NCBI RefSeq assembly: GCF_003387375.1
Contig: NZ_QUNG01000011.1
Location: forward strand, 1 to 64,000
Direction of reading: 5' to 3'
Length of the DNA stretch: 64,000 nt
DNA from: Marinomonas pollencensis
GTDB lineage: Bacteria; Pseudomonadota; Gammaproteobacteria; Pseudomonadales; Marinomonadaceae
Positions 9,045 to 18,885 of the stretch are shown one piece after another. The position numbers were made by a program, and so were the translations under genes. Positions within the stretch are counted from its first letter, which is position 1. Every line of letters starts with the position of its first letter. Below the pieces are notes generated by a model. The model was not told the origin of the DNA, made no database searches, and saw only the letters and a program-made list of their open reading frames with translations.

Positions 9045-9905
9045 CTAGTTTACCGTTTTATACACGGCAGCGATGTCTTCATCGCTAAAGCCAGCTTTTT
9101 TAGCTTGTTTGAATGCTTCGTTCGCCGTGGCAGCGGAAGGTAGGGACAAATTCAGTTTGTCGCCTAATGCTACCGCGAGACGCATGTCTTTTTGCATGTG
9201 TTTAAGCGGGAAGCTGGTGGTGTAATCTTCGGCAAGCAGCATGGCGCCTTTGCCTGCAAACATGGGGTTAGCGATGGCACCAGCGGCGATAACATCGAGT
9301 ATTTGTTCACCATCTAAGCCCGCTTTTTGGCCAAGCGACATGCCTTCACTAAAGATGCTTAACATGCCGCCCATCATCATGTTGACCACCAGTTTCATAC
9401 TGGCACCTTGACCAACTTCGCCTAGGAATGGCGACATTTTCCCCATCACGTTAAAAGCAGGCAGAGCTTCCTCATAAAGGGATTGATCACCGGCGGCTAA
9501 AATAATCAGGGTGCCATCTTCAGCGGGTTTTTTGGTGCCAGAGACTGGCGCTTCTAAAAAGCGACCGCCAGCCTTTGTAATAGTGTCGGCAATAGTTTGG
9601 GATGTGCTGTCGTCTACGGTCGACATATCAATGTAGCCGCGACCTTCACCAATGCCGGCTGCTACGCCGTCAGGACCTTGGCAAATGACCAGTGCCGCAG
9701 CGGGGTCAGAGACCATGGCAAAGGTAATATCACAGCTTGCTGCCACCTCTTTAGGAGTGCTGCCTTGCGTGGCGCCTAACACAACAAGTTCGGTTGTTTT
9801 TTTTGCATTACGGTTCCAGACAGTGACTTCAAATCCTGCCTTGATAAGATTGGTCGCCATGGCTTTGCCCATGATGCCTAAACCTAAAAAGCCTACCTTT
9901 TTCAT
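9045..9905 (-). CDS. Beta-hydroxyacid dehydrogenase, GLYR/succinic-semialdehyde-reductase type
   Basis: An NAD(P)-dependent reductase of the 3-hydroxyisobutyrate dehydrogenase superfamily, 286 residues from this start. The Rossmann motif is GFLGLGIMGKAMA, the substrate motif is EAPVSGTKKPAEDGTL, and the catalytic lysine is K171 in MKLVVNMMMGGM. The tail PLKHMQKDMRLAVALGD closely resembles plant GLYR1 and bacterial gamma-hydroxybutyrate dehydrogenases, so glyoxylate or succinic semialdehyde is a likely substrate. A GTG nine bases upstream (9914) could also start it; the ATG at 9905 matches the family N-terminus. It is downstream of the aromatic block, separated by a terminator. Confidence 0.85.
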   Translation of the reverse strand: MKKVGFLGLGIMGKAMATNLIKAGFEVTVWNRNAKKTTELVVLGATQGSTPKEVAASCDITFAMVSDPAAALVICQGPDGVAAGIGEGRGYIDMSTVDDSTSQTIADTITKAGGRFLEAPVSGTKKPAEDGTLIILAAGDQSLYEEALPAFNVMGKMSPFLGEVGQGASMKLVVNMMMGGMLSIFSEGMSLGQKAGLDGEQILDVIAAGAIANPMFAGKGAMLLAEDYTTSFPLKHMQKDMRLAVALGDKLNLSLPSAATANEAFKQAKKAGFSDEDIAAVYKTVN

Positions 9906-10021
9906 AAAACTCACTCTTTTTATCGGGATGTTTGCTGCAATAGTAAAATTTTACCATGCTGATTGGAAATGTCCGCGCGATGAATGAAGTAAAAGCAGAG
10001 GGTTGAATGGCCCGATAAGAA

Positions 10022-10055
10022 AAAAGCAGCACCCTTGTAAAAGAGCGCTGCTTTT
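10022..10055 (-). terminator. Rho-independent terminator after the SDR gene
   Basis: AAAAGCAGC and GCTGCTTTT pair with a 16-base loop, with T-runs on both strands. It lies 24 bp beyond the stop of the minus-strand SDR gene and so separates the aromatic block from the 9045 reductase. Confidence 0.65.
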
Positions 10056-10078
10056 ATAAAAGCTCAGTGGTGTTCGAA

Positions 10079-10861
10079 TTAGAGTAGGTCGTTCATAGCA
10101 CACTGAATATGGTTAAACATACCGCCGTCACAGGCCAAATTCGTGCCTCGAATCCAAACACTGTCTGCTGATGCTAAAAAAACAATGGCAGGCGCTATAT
10201 CATCTGGGGTGCCCGGGCGATCCATGACTTTCATGTCTTCTTCTACACGCTTTCCTAATGTGGCAATAAAATCTTTAAGAATAGGGGTTTCAACAGGGCC
10301 TGGGCTGACACAATTCATACGAATACCGCGGTCTCGCCAAGTCCAACGGTTTTGCATTGTCCATGTGATTAAAGCTTCTTTGCTGAAAGCATAGCTACGG
10401 GCGTCGTCTATGTTGTGCTCTTCACAGAACGCCCCCACCTGATCAAAATCCACTAATGAGGAAGCAGCCTTAATGCTAGGAATCGCCTCAGGCCAACCAA
10501 CCCCTGCCAACGAGGCTACATTAACAATGGCTGCGTTATCAGCCAGTTTATCAACACAGCCAAGCGTTAGACGCTTTAGGGCTAAAAGGTTGACTTGTAA
10601 AACCAGTGTTGCCCCCGCTGTTGGTGGCACACCAGCAATATTTAATAGGCCATTGGCACCACTGGGCAGCGCCTCAATAAGAGCATCAATTGATACAGGG
10701 TCAGACAAATCCGCGTGATGAAATTCATCAACAAACTGAGTAGTAGGGTTTCGGTCTACTCCGATAACGGTGGCACCTTCTTTTTTTAGCAGTTCACATG
10801 TTTTTGCACCAATACCTGAAGCACAGCCAGTTACAATGATTTTTTGGTCTGAAAATTTCAT
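10079..10861 (-). CDS. Short-chain dehydrogenase, coniferyl-alcohol-dehydrogenase-like
   Basis: Classical SDR of 260 residues: cofactor motif TGCASGIG (11-18), NIAG, catalytic S117, and Y157-x3-K161 in SYAFSKEALI. Features shared with coniferyl alcohol and 3-alpha-hydroxysteroid dehydrogenases are the long insertion before the YxxxK (IKAASSLVDFDQVGAFCEEH), WTMQNRWTWRDRGIRMNCVSPGPVETPIL, and the C-terminal RGTNLACDGGM. It would oxidise an aromatic allylic alcohol to the aldehyde with NAD+, feeding the aldehyde dehydrogenase encoded just upstream. The alcohol substrate is inferred from family likeness and neighbours. Confidence 0.8.
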   Translation of the reverse strand: MKFSDQKIIVTGCASGIGAKTCELLKKEGATVIGVDRNPTTQFVDEFHHADLSDPVSIDALIEALPSGANGLLNIAGVPPTAGATLVLQVNLLALKRLTLGCVDKLADNAAIVNVASLAGVGWPEAIPSIKAASSLVDFDQVGAFCEEHNIDDARSYAFSKEALITWTMQNRWTWRDRGIRMNCVSPGPVETPILKDFIATLGKRVEEDMKVMDRPGTPDDIAPAIVFLASADSVWIRGTNLACDGGMFNHIQCAMNDLL

Positions 10862-10955
10862 GGTCTTCTCCTGTGATGAAAATAGAGTAATGGATAACGC
10901 CAGCGCACTGCGATTATGAGACAGCTGTTGGATTTAATACTCTTTGATGTAACGA

Positions 10956-12401
10956 TTAAATGGGATAGTGCTGTTTTGGGTTTTCAATAGTAATCCAGCG
11001 CAAGTCGGTGAATTCTGCAATGGAGGATGTGCCACCAAATCGACCATAGCCACTGTTCTTAACGCCACCAAAAGGCATTTGTGGCTCGTCACCCAATGTT
11101 GGCCCATTAATATGACAGATACCAGATTCGATTTGACTTGCAACGCTCAATGCCCGTTGAATATTTTGTGTAAAGACCGCAGCGGACAGACCATATTCAG
11201 TGTCATTGGCGACCACAATGGCTTCTTCCACGCTGTTTACTCGAATAATGGATTTGACTGGGCCAAATGATTCTTCTTGATAGACGCGCATATCCGCCGT
11301 GACATTATCGAGTAAGGTGGCTTCCACTATTGTCCCCTGAATACCGCCTCCAGCCGTTAGGGTTGCCCCTTTAGACAGCGCATCCTGAATCAGTTGATGC
11401 ATTTTTTCTGCGGCCTCAAGTGAAACGAGAGAGCCGAGAATGGCATCTCCTCGTGGGTCGCCGGCGGTTAACTGGGCGGCTCTTTGAGATAATTTTTGAC
11501 TAAATTCATCCGCTACTTGGTGATGAACGATCAGTCTCTCCGTTGACATGCATATTTGCCCTTGATTCATAAAGGCACCAAATAACGCGGCGTTTACGGC
11601 GCCGTCTAGGTCCGCATCTTCAAGGATAATGAGAGGCGCTTTACCACCTAATTCTAGTAATGCAGGTTTAAGGTTTTCTGCCGCCAAACGGCCAATAATA
11701 CGGCCCACAGCGGTTGAACCGGTGAAGTTGATGTGCTTAACCTGCGGGTGTTCGATTAACGCTTTGACAATGTCTGGTGCATTTTCTGGTGCATTGGATA
11801 GCACGTTTAACACCCCAGCGGGGAAACCTGCTTCAGTAAAAATCTGGCCAATAAGAGTTTGCGTGGCAGGGCACAACTCGGATACTTTCAAGATGACGGT
11901 ATTGCCACAGGCAATGGCCATTGCAACCGCGCGAGTGGCAAGAATAACGGGGGCATTCCACGGAGCGATGCCAACACAAACGCCTTTTGGCTTGTGCACA
12001 CTCATCGAAAGGGTGCCGGCTTTATTTGACGGGATAACGTCACCACCGACTTGCGTCGTTATTGCCGCAGCTTCTCTTAAAAGACCGGCAGATAACATAC
12101 TATTGAACCCTGCCCACATTTTAGTGGCACCGATTTCCGTTAGCATTCGCTGTTCAAACTCTGCAGATTTCGCTTCCATAATATCCGCGGCTTTTAACAG
12201 CAGCTGACGACGTTCATTTGGCCCCGTTTTGGACCAGGTTTTGAAGGCCTCTTGAGCAGACATAACCGCACGATTGACGTCTTCTTTAGTGGCCGCAGCC
12301 GCTCGGCTTGCCAGCTCACCAGTGATAGGATCAATGCGTTCAAATGTTTTTCCGTTTGATGCACCGACATTTTTTGAGTCGATTAATAATTCAACATTCA
12401 T
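10956..12401 (-). CDS. Aldehyde dehydrogenase, aromatic-aldehyde type
   Basis: NAD(P)-dependent ALDH of 481 residues, full length. General base E250 is in LELGGKAP, the nucleophile C284 in NQGQICMSTER, and cofactor loop FTGSTAVG is present. The GQICMSTER and HYP-type C-terminus resemble vanillin, salicylaldehyde and benzaldehyde dehydrogenases. With the SDR 94 bp downstream it could carry an aromatic alcohol through the aldehyde to the acid. A paralogue lies at 17259 on the other side of the transporter genes. Confidence 0.85.
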   Translation of the reverse strand: MNVELLIDSKNVGASNGKTFERIDPITGELASRAAAATKEDVNRAVMSAQEAFKTWSKTGPNERRQLLLKAADIMEAKSAEFEQRMLTEIGATKMWAGFNSMLSAGLLREAAAITTQVGGDVIPSNKAGTLSMSVHKPKGVCVGIAPWNAPVILATRAVAMAIACGNTVILKVSELCPATQTLIGQIFTEAGFPAGVLNVLSNAPENAPDIVKALIEHPQVKHINFTGSTAVGRIIGRLAAENLKPALLELGGKAPLIILEDADLDGAVNAALFGAFMNQGQICMSTERLIVHHQVADEFSQKLSQRAAQLTAGDPRGDAILGSLVSLEAAEKMHQLIQDALSKGATLTAGGGIQGTIVEATLLDNVTADMRVYQEESFGPVKSIIRVNSVEEAIVVANDTEYGLSAAVFTQNIQRALSVASQIESGICHINGPTLGDEPQMPFGGVKNSGYGRFGGTSSIAEFTDLRWITIENPKQHYPI

Positions 12402-12484
12402 GGATGACCACTCCTAAAAGTGCCTACAGTTATAAGATGCGCTCAGCTAGGCCACGAAGATATGCTAAGTGGCCATGTGAGGCG

Positions 12485-13507
12485 CTATTTTTTGTCTGTG
12501 TTAATCTTGTTTTTTTCTACTACTTGATAGCCAACGGGTAAAAAATGCCAGTTAAAGCGACGTTCTAACTCACCCCATATTCCTTTTGGTAAAAACAGTG
12601 AGAATGCAATCGCGATAGCGCCAAGACTAACAAGGTACCAAACACCAGTGCTACTAAACCAAGTTTCCACGAGGAAGAAGATAATGGCACCAAGAATAGC
12701 GCCTTCAAATTTACCAATACCTCCAACCAGCACCATAAAGATCATATAAGCAGACCATTGCACGCTGAAGTAGGTTTTCGGTAAAAAGGTAGTAGCACTG
12801 GTTAGCCAAAGAGCCCCCGCAACGCCAATACCAAAGGCCGCAATCACAAACAGTAGTTGTTTGGTTTTTTCTGGTTTGACTCCGACCGACGTTGCTGCTT
12901 CTTCGTTATCTCGTATGGCTTGAATAGCAGAGCCTGTTTTGCTTCGTAATACGAAGAATAATAAGGCTAACAAACCGGCCATTGAGCCAAGGGTTAGAAG
13001 GTAGATAATGGTTAATCGTTGCGCCGAATCGTAATGGTTAAGACTAACCAGGGAAATCCCAGTTTCGCCTTGAATTAAGCCATCTAAGTTCACCATTAAA
13101 TGCAGAATGGAAGCGACTACCCACATGCCAATGGCGAACTCACCACCTTTTAAACGCAGCATAACAAGAGAGATTGGGTAGGAGATTACACCGACAATTA
13201 ACGCGGCCAGAGCGACGGAAATAAAAGGGTCTAAACCAAGGTCTGCGATACGGATAGTAAAATACGCACCAAGACCAAAGAAAGCTTGTTGGCCAACCGA
13301 AATTAAGCCACCGTAGCCGGCCAAGGCATTCCACATGGCGGCTAAGATGACATAAATAAATAACGCGGTTAATCTGTCCAGCAAGCCATTAGAAGCAAAT
13401 AAAGGAGCTAACGCTAATAGCACCAGCACCAAGCCCGCGAAGACGATCGCGTAACGTGAAGAGGGGGTCCAACGCTGAATAGTAACACTGTTTGTCCATT
13501 GACTCAT
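12485..13507 (-). CDS. livM: Branched-chain-type ABC importer permease LivM
   Basis: A 340-residue inner-membrane permease (BPD_transp_2). The LivM hallmarks are LAGYGGLISVGQQAFFGLGAY and LVGGIGKFEGAILGAIIFF, with about eight to ten membrane segments. Its start overlaps the stop of livH by 4 bp (ATGA), so the two are translationally coupled. In this setting, between aromatic alcohol and aldehyde dehydrogenases, an aromatic acid or phenylpropanoid is at least as likely a substrate as an amino acid. Confidence 0.9.
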   Translation of the reverse strand: MSQWTNSVTIQRWTPSSRYAIVFAGLVLVLLALAPLFASNGLLDRLTALFIYVILAAMWNALAGYGGLISVGQQAFFGLGAYFTIRIADLGLDPFISVALAALIVGVISYPISLVMLRLKGGEFAIGMWVVASILHLMVNLDGLIQGETGISLVSLNHYDSAQRLTIIYLLTLGSMAGLLALLFFVLRSKTGSAIQAIRDNEEAATSVGVKPEKTKQLLFVIAAFGIGVAGALWLTSATTFLPKTYFSVQWSAYMIFMVLVGGIGKFEGAILGAIIFFLVETWFSSTGVWYLVSLGAIAIAFSLFLPKGIWGELERRFNWHFLPVGYQVVEKNKINTDKK

Positions 13508-14400
13508 TTTGCACCTCCGAAAGCAGCCTTCATTCGATGGCTTACCCCGCCTTTGGCCAGAACTAAGCGGATTAAAAGAATGATAATAAAGAGAATATGA
13601 CCCCCTAGAAGGAAGCCCTGGGGGTGAATATTAGCGCCGATAGTTTGTGCTAACGCGAGAATAATACCGCCAATCAGTGTTCCCCAAAGAGAGCCCACGC
13701 CACCAATAATGGTGGCTTCAAAGGCAAACAGGAGTTGTGGCCCGCCTGAGTAAGCGTCGAATACTCCTCTGACGCCAAGTGCAAGGCCAGAAATCGCCAC
13801 CGTTCCCATCGCCAAAGCGGCGGCGATGGCGCTGGCTTTTTTCGGATTAATGCCAACAATGCCAGCGGTATCAGGGTCATGGGCGGTGGCTCTGATTTGT
13901 CTACCTAATGGCGTCTTTTTCATAAACAGTTGTAAGCTGCCTAAAATGATAATGGCGGTAACTAGGATATACACAGAGGTTTTGCCCACGTAAACGCCGC
14001 TGAATAACTCCCAGGATTGCCAAGATAAGTCACCAATGTAAGGGGCGAGAGAGCGAGTATTTGCGCCAAAATGCTCAAACAAGAGGTTCTCAATAACGAT
14101 GGCCAAGCCAAAGGTAGTGAGGATGGGTAATAGCTCTCCTCCTCGGGCGCTTTTTTCCAACAAAAAAGCTTGTAGCGCCCAACCAATTAGCATCATCAAA
14201 GGTGTCACAATGAGCAAACCTACAAAGGGTGATAAATGGTAGTGTTCAGCCAAAAACCATAATAGATAGCCAGCTAAAACAAGTAAGCTGCCATGGGCCA
14301 AGTTTATAATTTTCATTACAGAAAACATAAACGACAAGCCGCATGCAAGCAGTGCATAGTAACCACCAAGAAGGATGGCTTGAATAATTTGATTGGTCAC
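13504..14400 (-). CDS. livH: Branched-chain-type ABC importer permease LivH
   Basis: A 298-residue integral membrane protein. GGYYALLACGLSFMFSVMKIINLAHGSL at the N-terminus and FEATIIGGVGSLWGTLIGG near the C-terminus are LivH hallmarks. It pairs with LivM to form the channel. The gene overlaps livF upstream by 4 bp and livM downstream by 4 bp, so livF-livH-livM is a tightly coupled set. Confidence 0.9.
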   Translation of the reverse strand: MTNQIIQAILLGGYYALLACGLSFMFSVMKIINLAHGSLLVLAGYLLWFLAEHYHLSPFVGLLIVTPLMMLIGWALQAFLLEKSARGGELLPILTTFGLAIVIENLLFEHFGANTRSLAPYIGDLSWQSWELFSGVYVGKTSVYILVTAIIILGSLQLFMKKTPLGRQIRATAHDPDTAGIVGINPKKASAIAAALAMGTVAISGLALGVRGVFDAYSGGPQLLFAFEATIIGGVGSLWGTLIGGIILALAQTIGANIHPQGFLLGGHILFIIILLIRLVLAKGGVSHRMKAAFGGAK

Positions 14401-15128
14401 GCTGCGTCTCCATTATGAGTTCTTATTTTATGAAGCCCAAAATAAGCATCAGTGATTTCGTCTCGGGTTACCAGTGACATGGGTTTGTCGAGAACAATCT
14501 CTCCTTCGAGCATGCAAATGGCTCGATTGGCCACCTTCATTGCCCGAGATAAATCTTGTTCTACTAGAATAATGGTGGTGTCTGTTGCCAGTAACCTTTC
14601 CAAATTTTGATACACTTGATCTACAACAAGAGGTGAAAGCCCTAATGAGACCTCATCAAGGATCAGAATGTCGGGGTTACTCATCAAGGCACGTCCAATG
14701 GCCGTCGCTTGCTGTTCACCACCTGACATGGTGCCCGTTTTGGTGTGTCTTCTTTTGCTTAAGTTAGGAAACACTTGAAAGATTTTTTCTATGTTCCATT
14801 CACCGCTACGGGCGGAAGTTGCACCAAGTAACAGGTTTTCTTCTGTGGTCATATTGGAAAACAGCTTACGGCCTTCAGGGACCAGCGCTAACCCTGCCGC
14901 GACGCGTTTATGAGAGGATAATTTGGTAATCTCATTTCCGTTGAGTTGGATTGTCCCAGCAGCTGGCGAATGAGCACCGCTAATGGCTCTTAAAAAGGTA
15001 GTTTTACCCGCTCCATTGGCTCCAATAAGAGCAACCACATCGCCTTTGTTAAGCGTCATACTGACACCACGAACGGCGGCTAATTGGCCATGACGTACGT
15101 CTAAATTGTTGACTTGCAAACAGCTCAT
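14397..15128 (-). CDS. livF: Branched-chain-type ABC importer ATPase LivF
   Basis: A 243-residue ATPase. Walker A is GANGAGKTTFLR, the signature MSGGEQQATAIGRALM and Walker B ILILDEVSLGLSP, followed by VEQD (switch region with Asp in place of the usual His). The EVSLGLSP Walker B extension is typical of LivF. It forms a heterodimer with LivG. The start overlaps the livG stop by 4 bp. Confidence 0.9.
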   Translation of the reverse strand: MSCLQVNNLDVRHGQLAAVRGVSMTLNKGDVVALIGANGAGKTTFLRAISGAHSPAAGTIQLNGNEITKLSSHKRVAAGLALVPEGRKLFSNMTTEENLLLGATSARSGEWNIEKIFQVFPNLSKRRHTKTGTMSGGEQQATAIGRALMSNPDILILDEVSLGLSPLVVDQVYQNLERLLATDTTIILVEQDLSRAMKVANRAICMLEGEIVLDKPMSLVTRDEITDAYFGLHKIRTHNGDAA

Positions 15129-15865
15129 TCGATGCCACCTCCTAAATACGCTTTGACTACTTGGGGATTGCTAAGCACCGCTTGAGGTTCTCCATCCGCA
15201 ATAATCTCTCCAGAGTCCATGCAGATAAGGCGTTCAGCAACCTGCAGTAATACATGCACTATGTGTTCAATCCAGATGATGCCTATGCCTTGGCGGCGCA
15301 GCTCTTTAATCGTATCAACCAGTTGTACGGATTCGGCTTCGGTTAACCCACCCGCAATTTCATCCAGTAATAAAATCTTGGGCTGAGTAGCGAGTGCTCT
15401 GGCAAGTTCTAAGCGTTTTCGGTCGAGTAACCCAAGTGATTCGGCTTGACGGTTAGCAACATGCTCCATGCCGCTTAGCTGAATAGCGTTAAGAGTATGC
15501 TGATAAGCGGTTTGCTTATCAGCATCAACACCATAGGATGCTGCAACAAGCACATTCTCAAATACCGTCATACCATCAAAAGGTTTAGGAATTTGATGGG
15601 TTCTTACAACGCCTAGGTTACAGCGTGCAGAGGCGCACTTTTCTGTGACGTCTTGATTGTTTAATAATATTGACCCTTGATCCAGCTGAAAGGCGCCAGC
15701 AAGCGCACTTAACAGCGTGGTTTTCCCTGCTCCATTAGGGCCGACAATGCCAACGGCTTCATCGGCATTCATAGAGAAATTTATATTTTTAAGAACGGAT
15801 ACACTGCCAAAGTTCTTTACGAGATCACTGGCGAGTAAACCGTTTGATACTGCATGTGTCATCAT
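15125..15865 (-). CDS. livG: Branched-chain-type ABC importer ATPase LivG
   Basis: A 246-residue ATPase. Walker A is GPNGAGKTTLLS, Walker B ILLLDEIAGGLTE, and the switch is WIEHIVH. The signature stretch reads SLGLLDRKRLELARAL, a looser LSGGQ as is common in LivG. VGVVRTHQIPKPFDGMTVFENV matches the LivG form of the Q-loop region. It is 16 bp downstream of the binding-protein gene, on the same strand. Confidence 0.9.
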   Translation of the reverse strand: MMTHAVSNGLLASDLVKNFGSVSVLKNINFSMNADEAVGIVGPNGAGKTTLLSALAGAFQLDQGSILLNNQDVTEKCASARCNLGVVRTHQIPKPFDGMTVFENVLVAASYGVDADKQTAYQHTLNAIQLSGMEHVANRQAESLGLLDRKRLELARALATQPKILLLDEIAGGLTEAESVQLVDTIKELRRQGIGIIWIEHIVHVLLQVAERLICMDSGEIIADGEPQAVLSNPQVVKAYLGGGIE

Positions 15866-15881
15866 CTTGTTCTCGCTTAGA

Positions 15882-17180
15882 TTAGGCGTTGTATGGCGTT
15901 AGTTTATGGGCAATCGGTACATTCGGGTCCGTGGCATGTTCGGTGATTAGGTAATCAAATTTGAATGGACCTGATTTACTTTTCACCCATTGCGTCCCGA
16001 TGATTGGAGTAATAGCTACATTGGGAACCGGGCCGCTGGTGAAATCCACTTGCCCAGCAATGGTACTGACATTGAGCTTTCGCATTGCCATGGCAAGATT
16101 AACTTTGTTTTTTGGGTCGGCAGAGGTAATAAGGGTTTCCATGGCTGCATCGAACAAAGACAAGCAAGCGCCGATTTGTTGTGTCCACTGTTTATTGGTT
16201 TGTGCTTCATACAGATCGCACAATTGTTTACCAGTTTGTCCTGTTAATGGAGAACGATATGGCATGTCTTTGTGCCAATAACAAGCACTCGCAAGTTTGT
16301 TACCAAGGCCACCTAGCGCTTCGATGTCGGAAGGGAAGAGTCCTGTTTTAGCGATCTGGGCGATTTTAATCTGACGTGTTAATCCTTGCTGAGCAGCTTG
16401 ACGCCATAGGGCAGAGAAGTCAGAAGGGATTGGGAAAGCATTAAATATTTCAATACCTTCGCGTTTAAAGAGGGCAATCTGTGACGAGAAATCTGAGGTG
16501 CCGGTTTCATAAGCACCAGGGTCAATTATTGTGTAGCCAGCGGCTTCCAGCTTGGGTTTTAAAAAGCGACGAATAGCGTTTCCATCGGCGTCGTTAGGGT
16601 ACATAACACCGACTTTTTTGTTGGTTTCAATGAGCCCCCACTGGGAGATGTAGGTTTGATAAAACTCATCCACACCAAAACTAAAATGGTATGTCCATTT
16701 AAAAGGCGACGGTTGTCCTGGCTTGGCACCACGACCAAAGTACCATGCCTCCCAGGGCAGCACTGCAGATAGGCAGGGAATACCAGCAGCTTCACAGGCA
16801 TCAGAAACTGGGTTGATGGTTTCTGGCGCCACAGTAGAGAGCATGAAGTCAATATTTTCATTATTAATCAAGTCTTTAGCCAGTTGCCCTGCGCGGGAAG
16901 GGTCAGATTGACTGTCGCGATCAAGAATCTCAATTTGGTATGTTTCATTGTTAATTTGCAAACCATCGGCAAGCGCCTGACGAACTTGTGACAACACAAA
17001 AGGGTCCGTTTCACCAAAGGCCCCTAAATGCCCAGTACGTGGAGAAATAAAGCCTACTCGTAGCTTTTTGTCTGACGTTGCTGCGGCAAAGGTTGGGTTG
17101 ATTGCCATGATGGCGCTACCTGCAATAGCAGAAAGAGTGAACTGTCGTCTTGATATGCCTGTTTTAGTTATTTTTTTCAT
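15882..17180 (-). CDS. Tat-exported substrate-binding protein of the Liv-type importer
   Basis: A Peripla_BP_6 (LivK/amide-binding) protein of about 432 residues. The frame extends upstream to 17216, but the ATG at 17180 has GGAG nine bases before it, and it places a twin-arginine signal SRRQFTLSAIAGSAIMA near the N-terminus. The mature part begins KLRVGFISPRTGHLGAFGE. Tat export means the protein is folded before export. The length (about 430) fits aromatic- and amide-binding members rather than the ~370-residue LivJ/LivK. Confidence 0.85.
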   Translation of the reverse strand: MKKITKTGISRRQFTLSAIAGSAIMAINPTFAAATSDKKLRVGFISPRTGHLGAFGETDPFVLSQVRQALADGLQINNETYQIEILDRDSQSDPSRAGQLAKDLINNENIDFMLSTVAPETINPVSDACEAAGIPCLSAVLPWEAWYFGRGAKPGQPSPFKWTYHFSFGVDEFYQTYISQWGLIETNKKVGVMYPNDADGNAIRRFLKPKLEAAGYTIIDPGAYETGTSDFSSQIALFKREGIEIFNAFPIPSDFSALWRQAAQQGLTRQIKIAQIAKTGLFPSDIEALGGLGNKLASACYWHKDMPYRSPLTGQTGKQLCDLYEAQTNKQWTQQIGACLSLFDAAMETLITSADPKNKVNLAMAMRKLNVSTIAGQVDFTSGPVPNVAITPIIGTQWVKSKSGPFKFDYLITEHATDPNVPIAHKLTPYNA

Positions 17181-17258
17181 ATAAAAACTCCATAGGGTCC
17201 CGTTGCTTAATAGCAATCGGGGTAAGTGAACAAAATGGTTGGTAAAGCGTTTGTAGAA

Positions 17259-18680
17259 CTAAATTTGGGGGGGAGGGCAATCGTCGTTTGCGATGGTGAT
17301 CCAACGAGATTCAGTAAATTCATTAATCGAGTGACTGCCGCCAAAGCGCCCGTGACCGCTGGATTTCATACCGCCAAATGGGGCTCTAGCATCATCGGCT
17401 ACCGTGGTTGAGTTGATATGACAAATACCGGATTCAATGCGTTTTGCGATATTCATTGCCCGATACGTATCTTGGCTAAATACCGCCGCGGCTAGGCCGA
17501 ATTCCGTGTCATTTGCAATGCTTAGCGCGTCATCATCAGAGCAACAACGTACAATATGAACAAGTGGACCGAAGCATTCTTCATAATAAATGCGCATGGA
17601 AGGTGTCACATTATCGATCACGGTAGCGTCTAGATAACAGCCATTTACTGTGCCACCACACAGCACAGACGCGCCTTTTTCCACCGCATCATCAATAATT
17701 GCTTGCAGGCGTTTTCCGGATTTTGTGTCGATCAGTGCGCCCAGTTTGTGGGAAGCGTCATGATTTAAACCACTGGTAAGCGTCTTCGCTTTGGCCACAA
17801 AGAGTTGGGTAAATTCATCCGCGATAGGGTCTTGTAAAATGACTCGTTCAGTAGAAATACAAAGTTGGCCTTGGTTCATAAAAGCACCATAGCACGCCGC
17901 TTCGACTGCTTTGTCTAGGTTGGCATCATCCAACACGATAAAAGGGGCTTTACCACTGAGTTCTAAGATGCAGCGTTTAAGATGTTTGGCAGACAATTCC
18001 GCAATTAATCGGCCAACTCGAGTCGAGCCAGTAAAATTAATGTGCCGTACCGCTGGGTGAGAGATGAGTGATTCGACAACATCGCCAGCCTCATCAGGGC
18101 GGTTAGTAATAATATTAATGACATTTTCTGGAAAGCCAGAATCCTTGATGATTTCAATCACCCGTTGATGGGTTTTTGGGCAAAGTTCAGAGGCTTTTAA
18201 AATAACAGTGTTGCCACAAGCCAGGGGCAATGCAATTGCTCGTACTGATAATAGAATAGGGACATTCCAAGGTGGAATACCCAAACAAACCCCAACAGGT
18301 TGTCTCACCGCAAGGGATAAGGAGTGAGCCGAACTATTAGGTAATAAGTCGCTGTTAATTTGGGTCGTTAAACTTGCCGCTTCTTGTAGGAATTCAACGG
18401 CGATATCAATGTTCATGTCTAGAAAATTATCGGCTGAACCGACTTCTTCGGCCGCGATTTTCTTTAATTCTGCACTGTGCTTTCTAATGTTTGCCGCGGC
18501 ATTTAATAATAATTTTCTTTTCTCTTCAGGATTAACAGTAGACCAGTTAGAAAATGCTCTGGCTGCTTTGTCGGCAAGCGCAACGGCCTCATGCGACGCT
18601 TTTTTGTGATCCATATGGGCAAAAGGCGAGTGTGATAAGGGCTTTATTTGATGATTCCGTATCAAATTTTCTGTGTTCAT
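17259..18680 (-). CDS. Aldehyde dehydrogenase, second paralogue
   Basis: A 473-residue ALDH similar to the one at 10956 in almost every motif: E240 lies in LELSGKAP (Ser replaces the usual first Gly) and the nucleophile C274 in NQGQLCISTER. FTGSTRVGRL is the cofactor loop. It is the first gene of the minus-strand block, facing the AraC gene at 18886. The two paralogues flank the transporter genes, suggesting duplication with divergence for two aldehydes of one pathway. Confidence 0.85.
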   Translation of the reverse strand: MNTENLIRNHQIKPLSHSPFAHMDHKKASHEAVALADKAARAFSNWSTVNPEEKRKLLLNAAANIRKHSAELKKIAAEEVGSADNFLDMNIDIAVEFLQEAASLTTQINSDLLPNSSAHSLSLAVRQPVGVCLGIPPWNVPILLSVRAIALPLACGNTVILKASELCPKTHQRVIEIIKDSGFPENVINIITNRPDEAGDVVESLISHPAVRHINFTGSTRVGRLIAELSAKHLKRCILELSGKAPFIVLDDANLDKAVEAACYGAFMNQGQLCISTERVILQDPIADEFTQLFVAKAKTLTSGLNHDASHKLGALIDTKSGKRLQAIIDDAVEKGASVLCGGTVNGCYLDATVIDNVTPSMRIYYEECFGPLVHIVRCCSDDDALSIANDTEFGLAAAVFSQDTYRAMNIAKRIESGICHINSTTVADDARAPFGGMKSSGHGRFGGSHSINEFTESRWITIANDDCPPPQI

Positions 18681-18885
18681 AATGTGTTACCTATCCTGAC
18701 TCCGCTTATTGTTTTTATTGCAGTATTCAGTCTATCGTTGGGCTTTTAAAAAAGCGCCTGTTGATGTTTTTTTTATTGTGAATTGATTATTAATTAGACT
18801 GAACCCAAGGTAAATGTTATTTTTTGGTCTATAGTTGTTGATATTTGGTTTTTGCGCGATGTTTTTTTAATTAGGTTTACTTATT
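18681..18885. promoter_or_regulatory. Divergent promoter region between the ALDH block and araC-type regulator
   Basis: A 205 bp AT-rich spacer must hold both the minus-strand promoter of the aromatic block and the plus-strand promoter of the regulator. It is the natural place for AraC-type operator half-sites. I could not pick out a convincing pair of direct repeats. Confidence 0.5.
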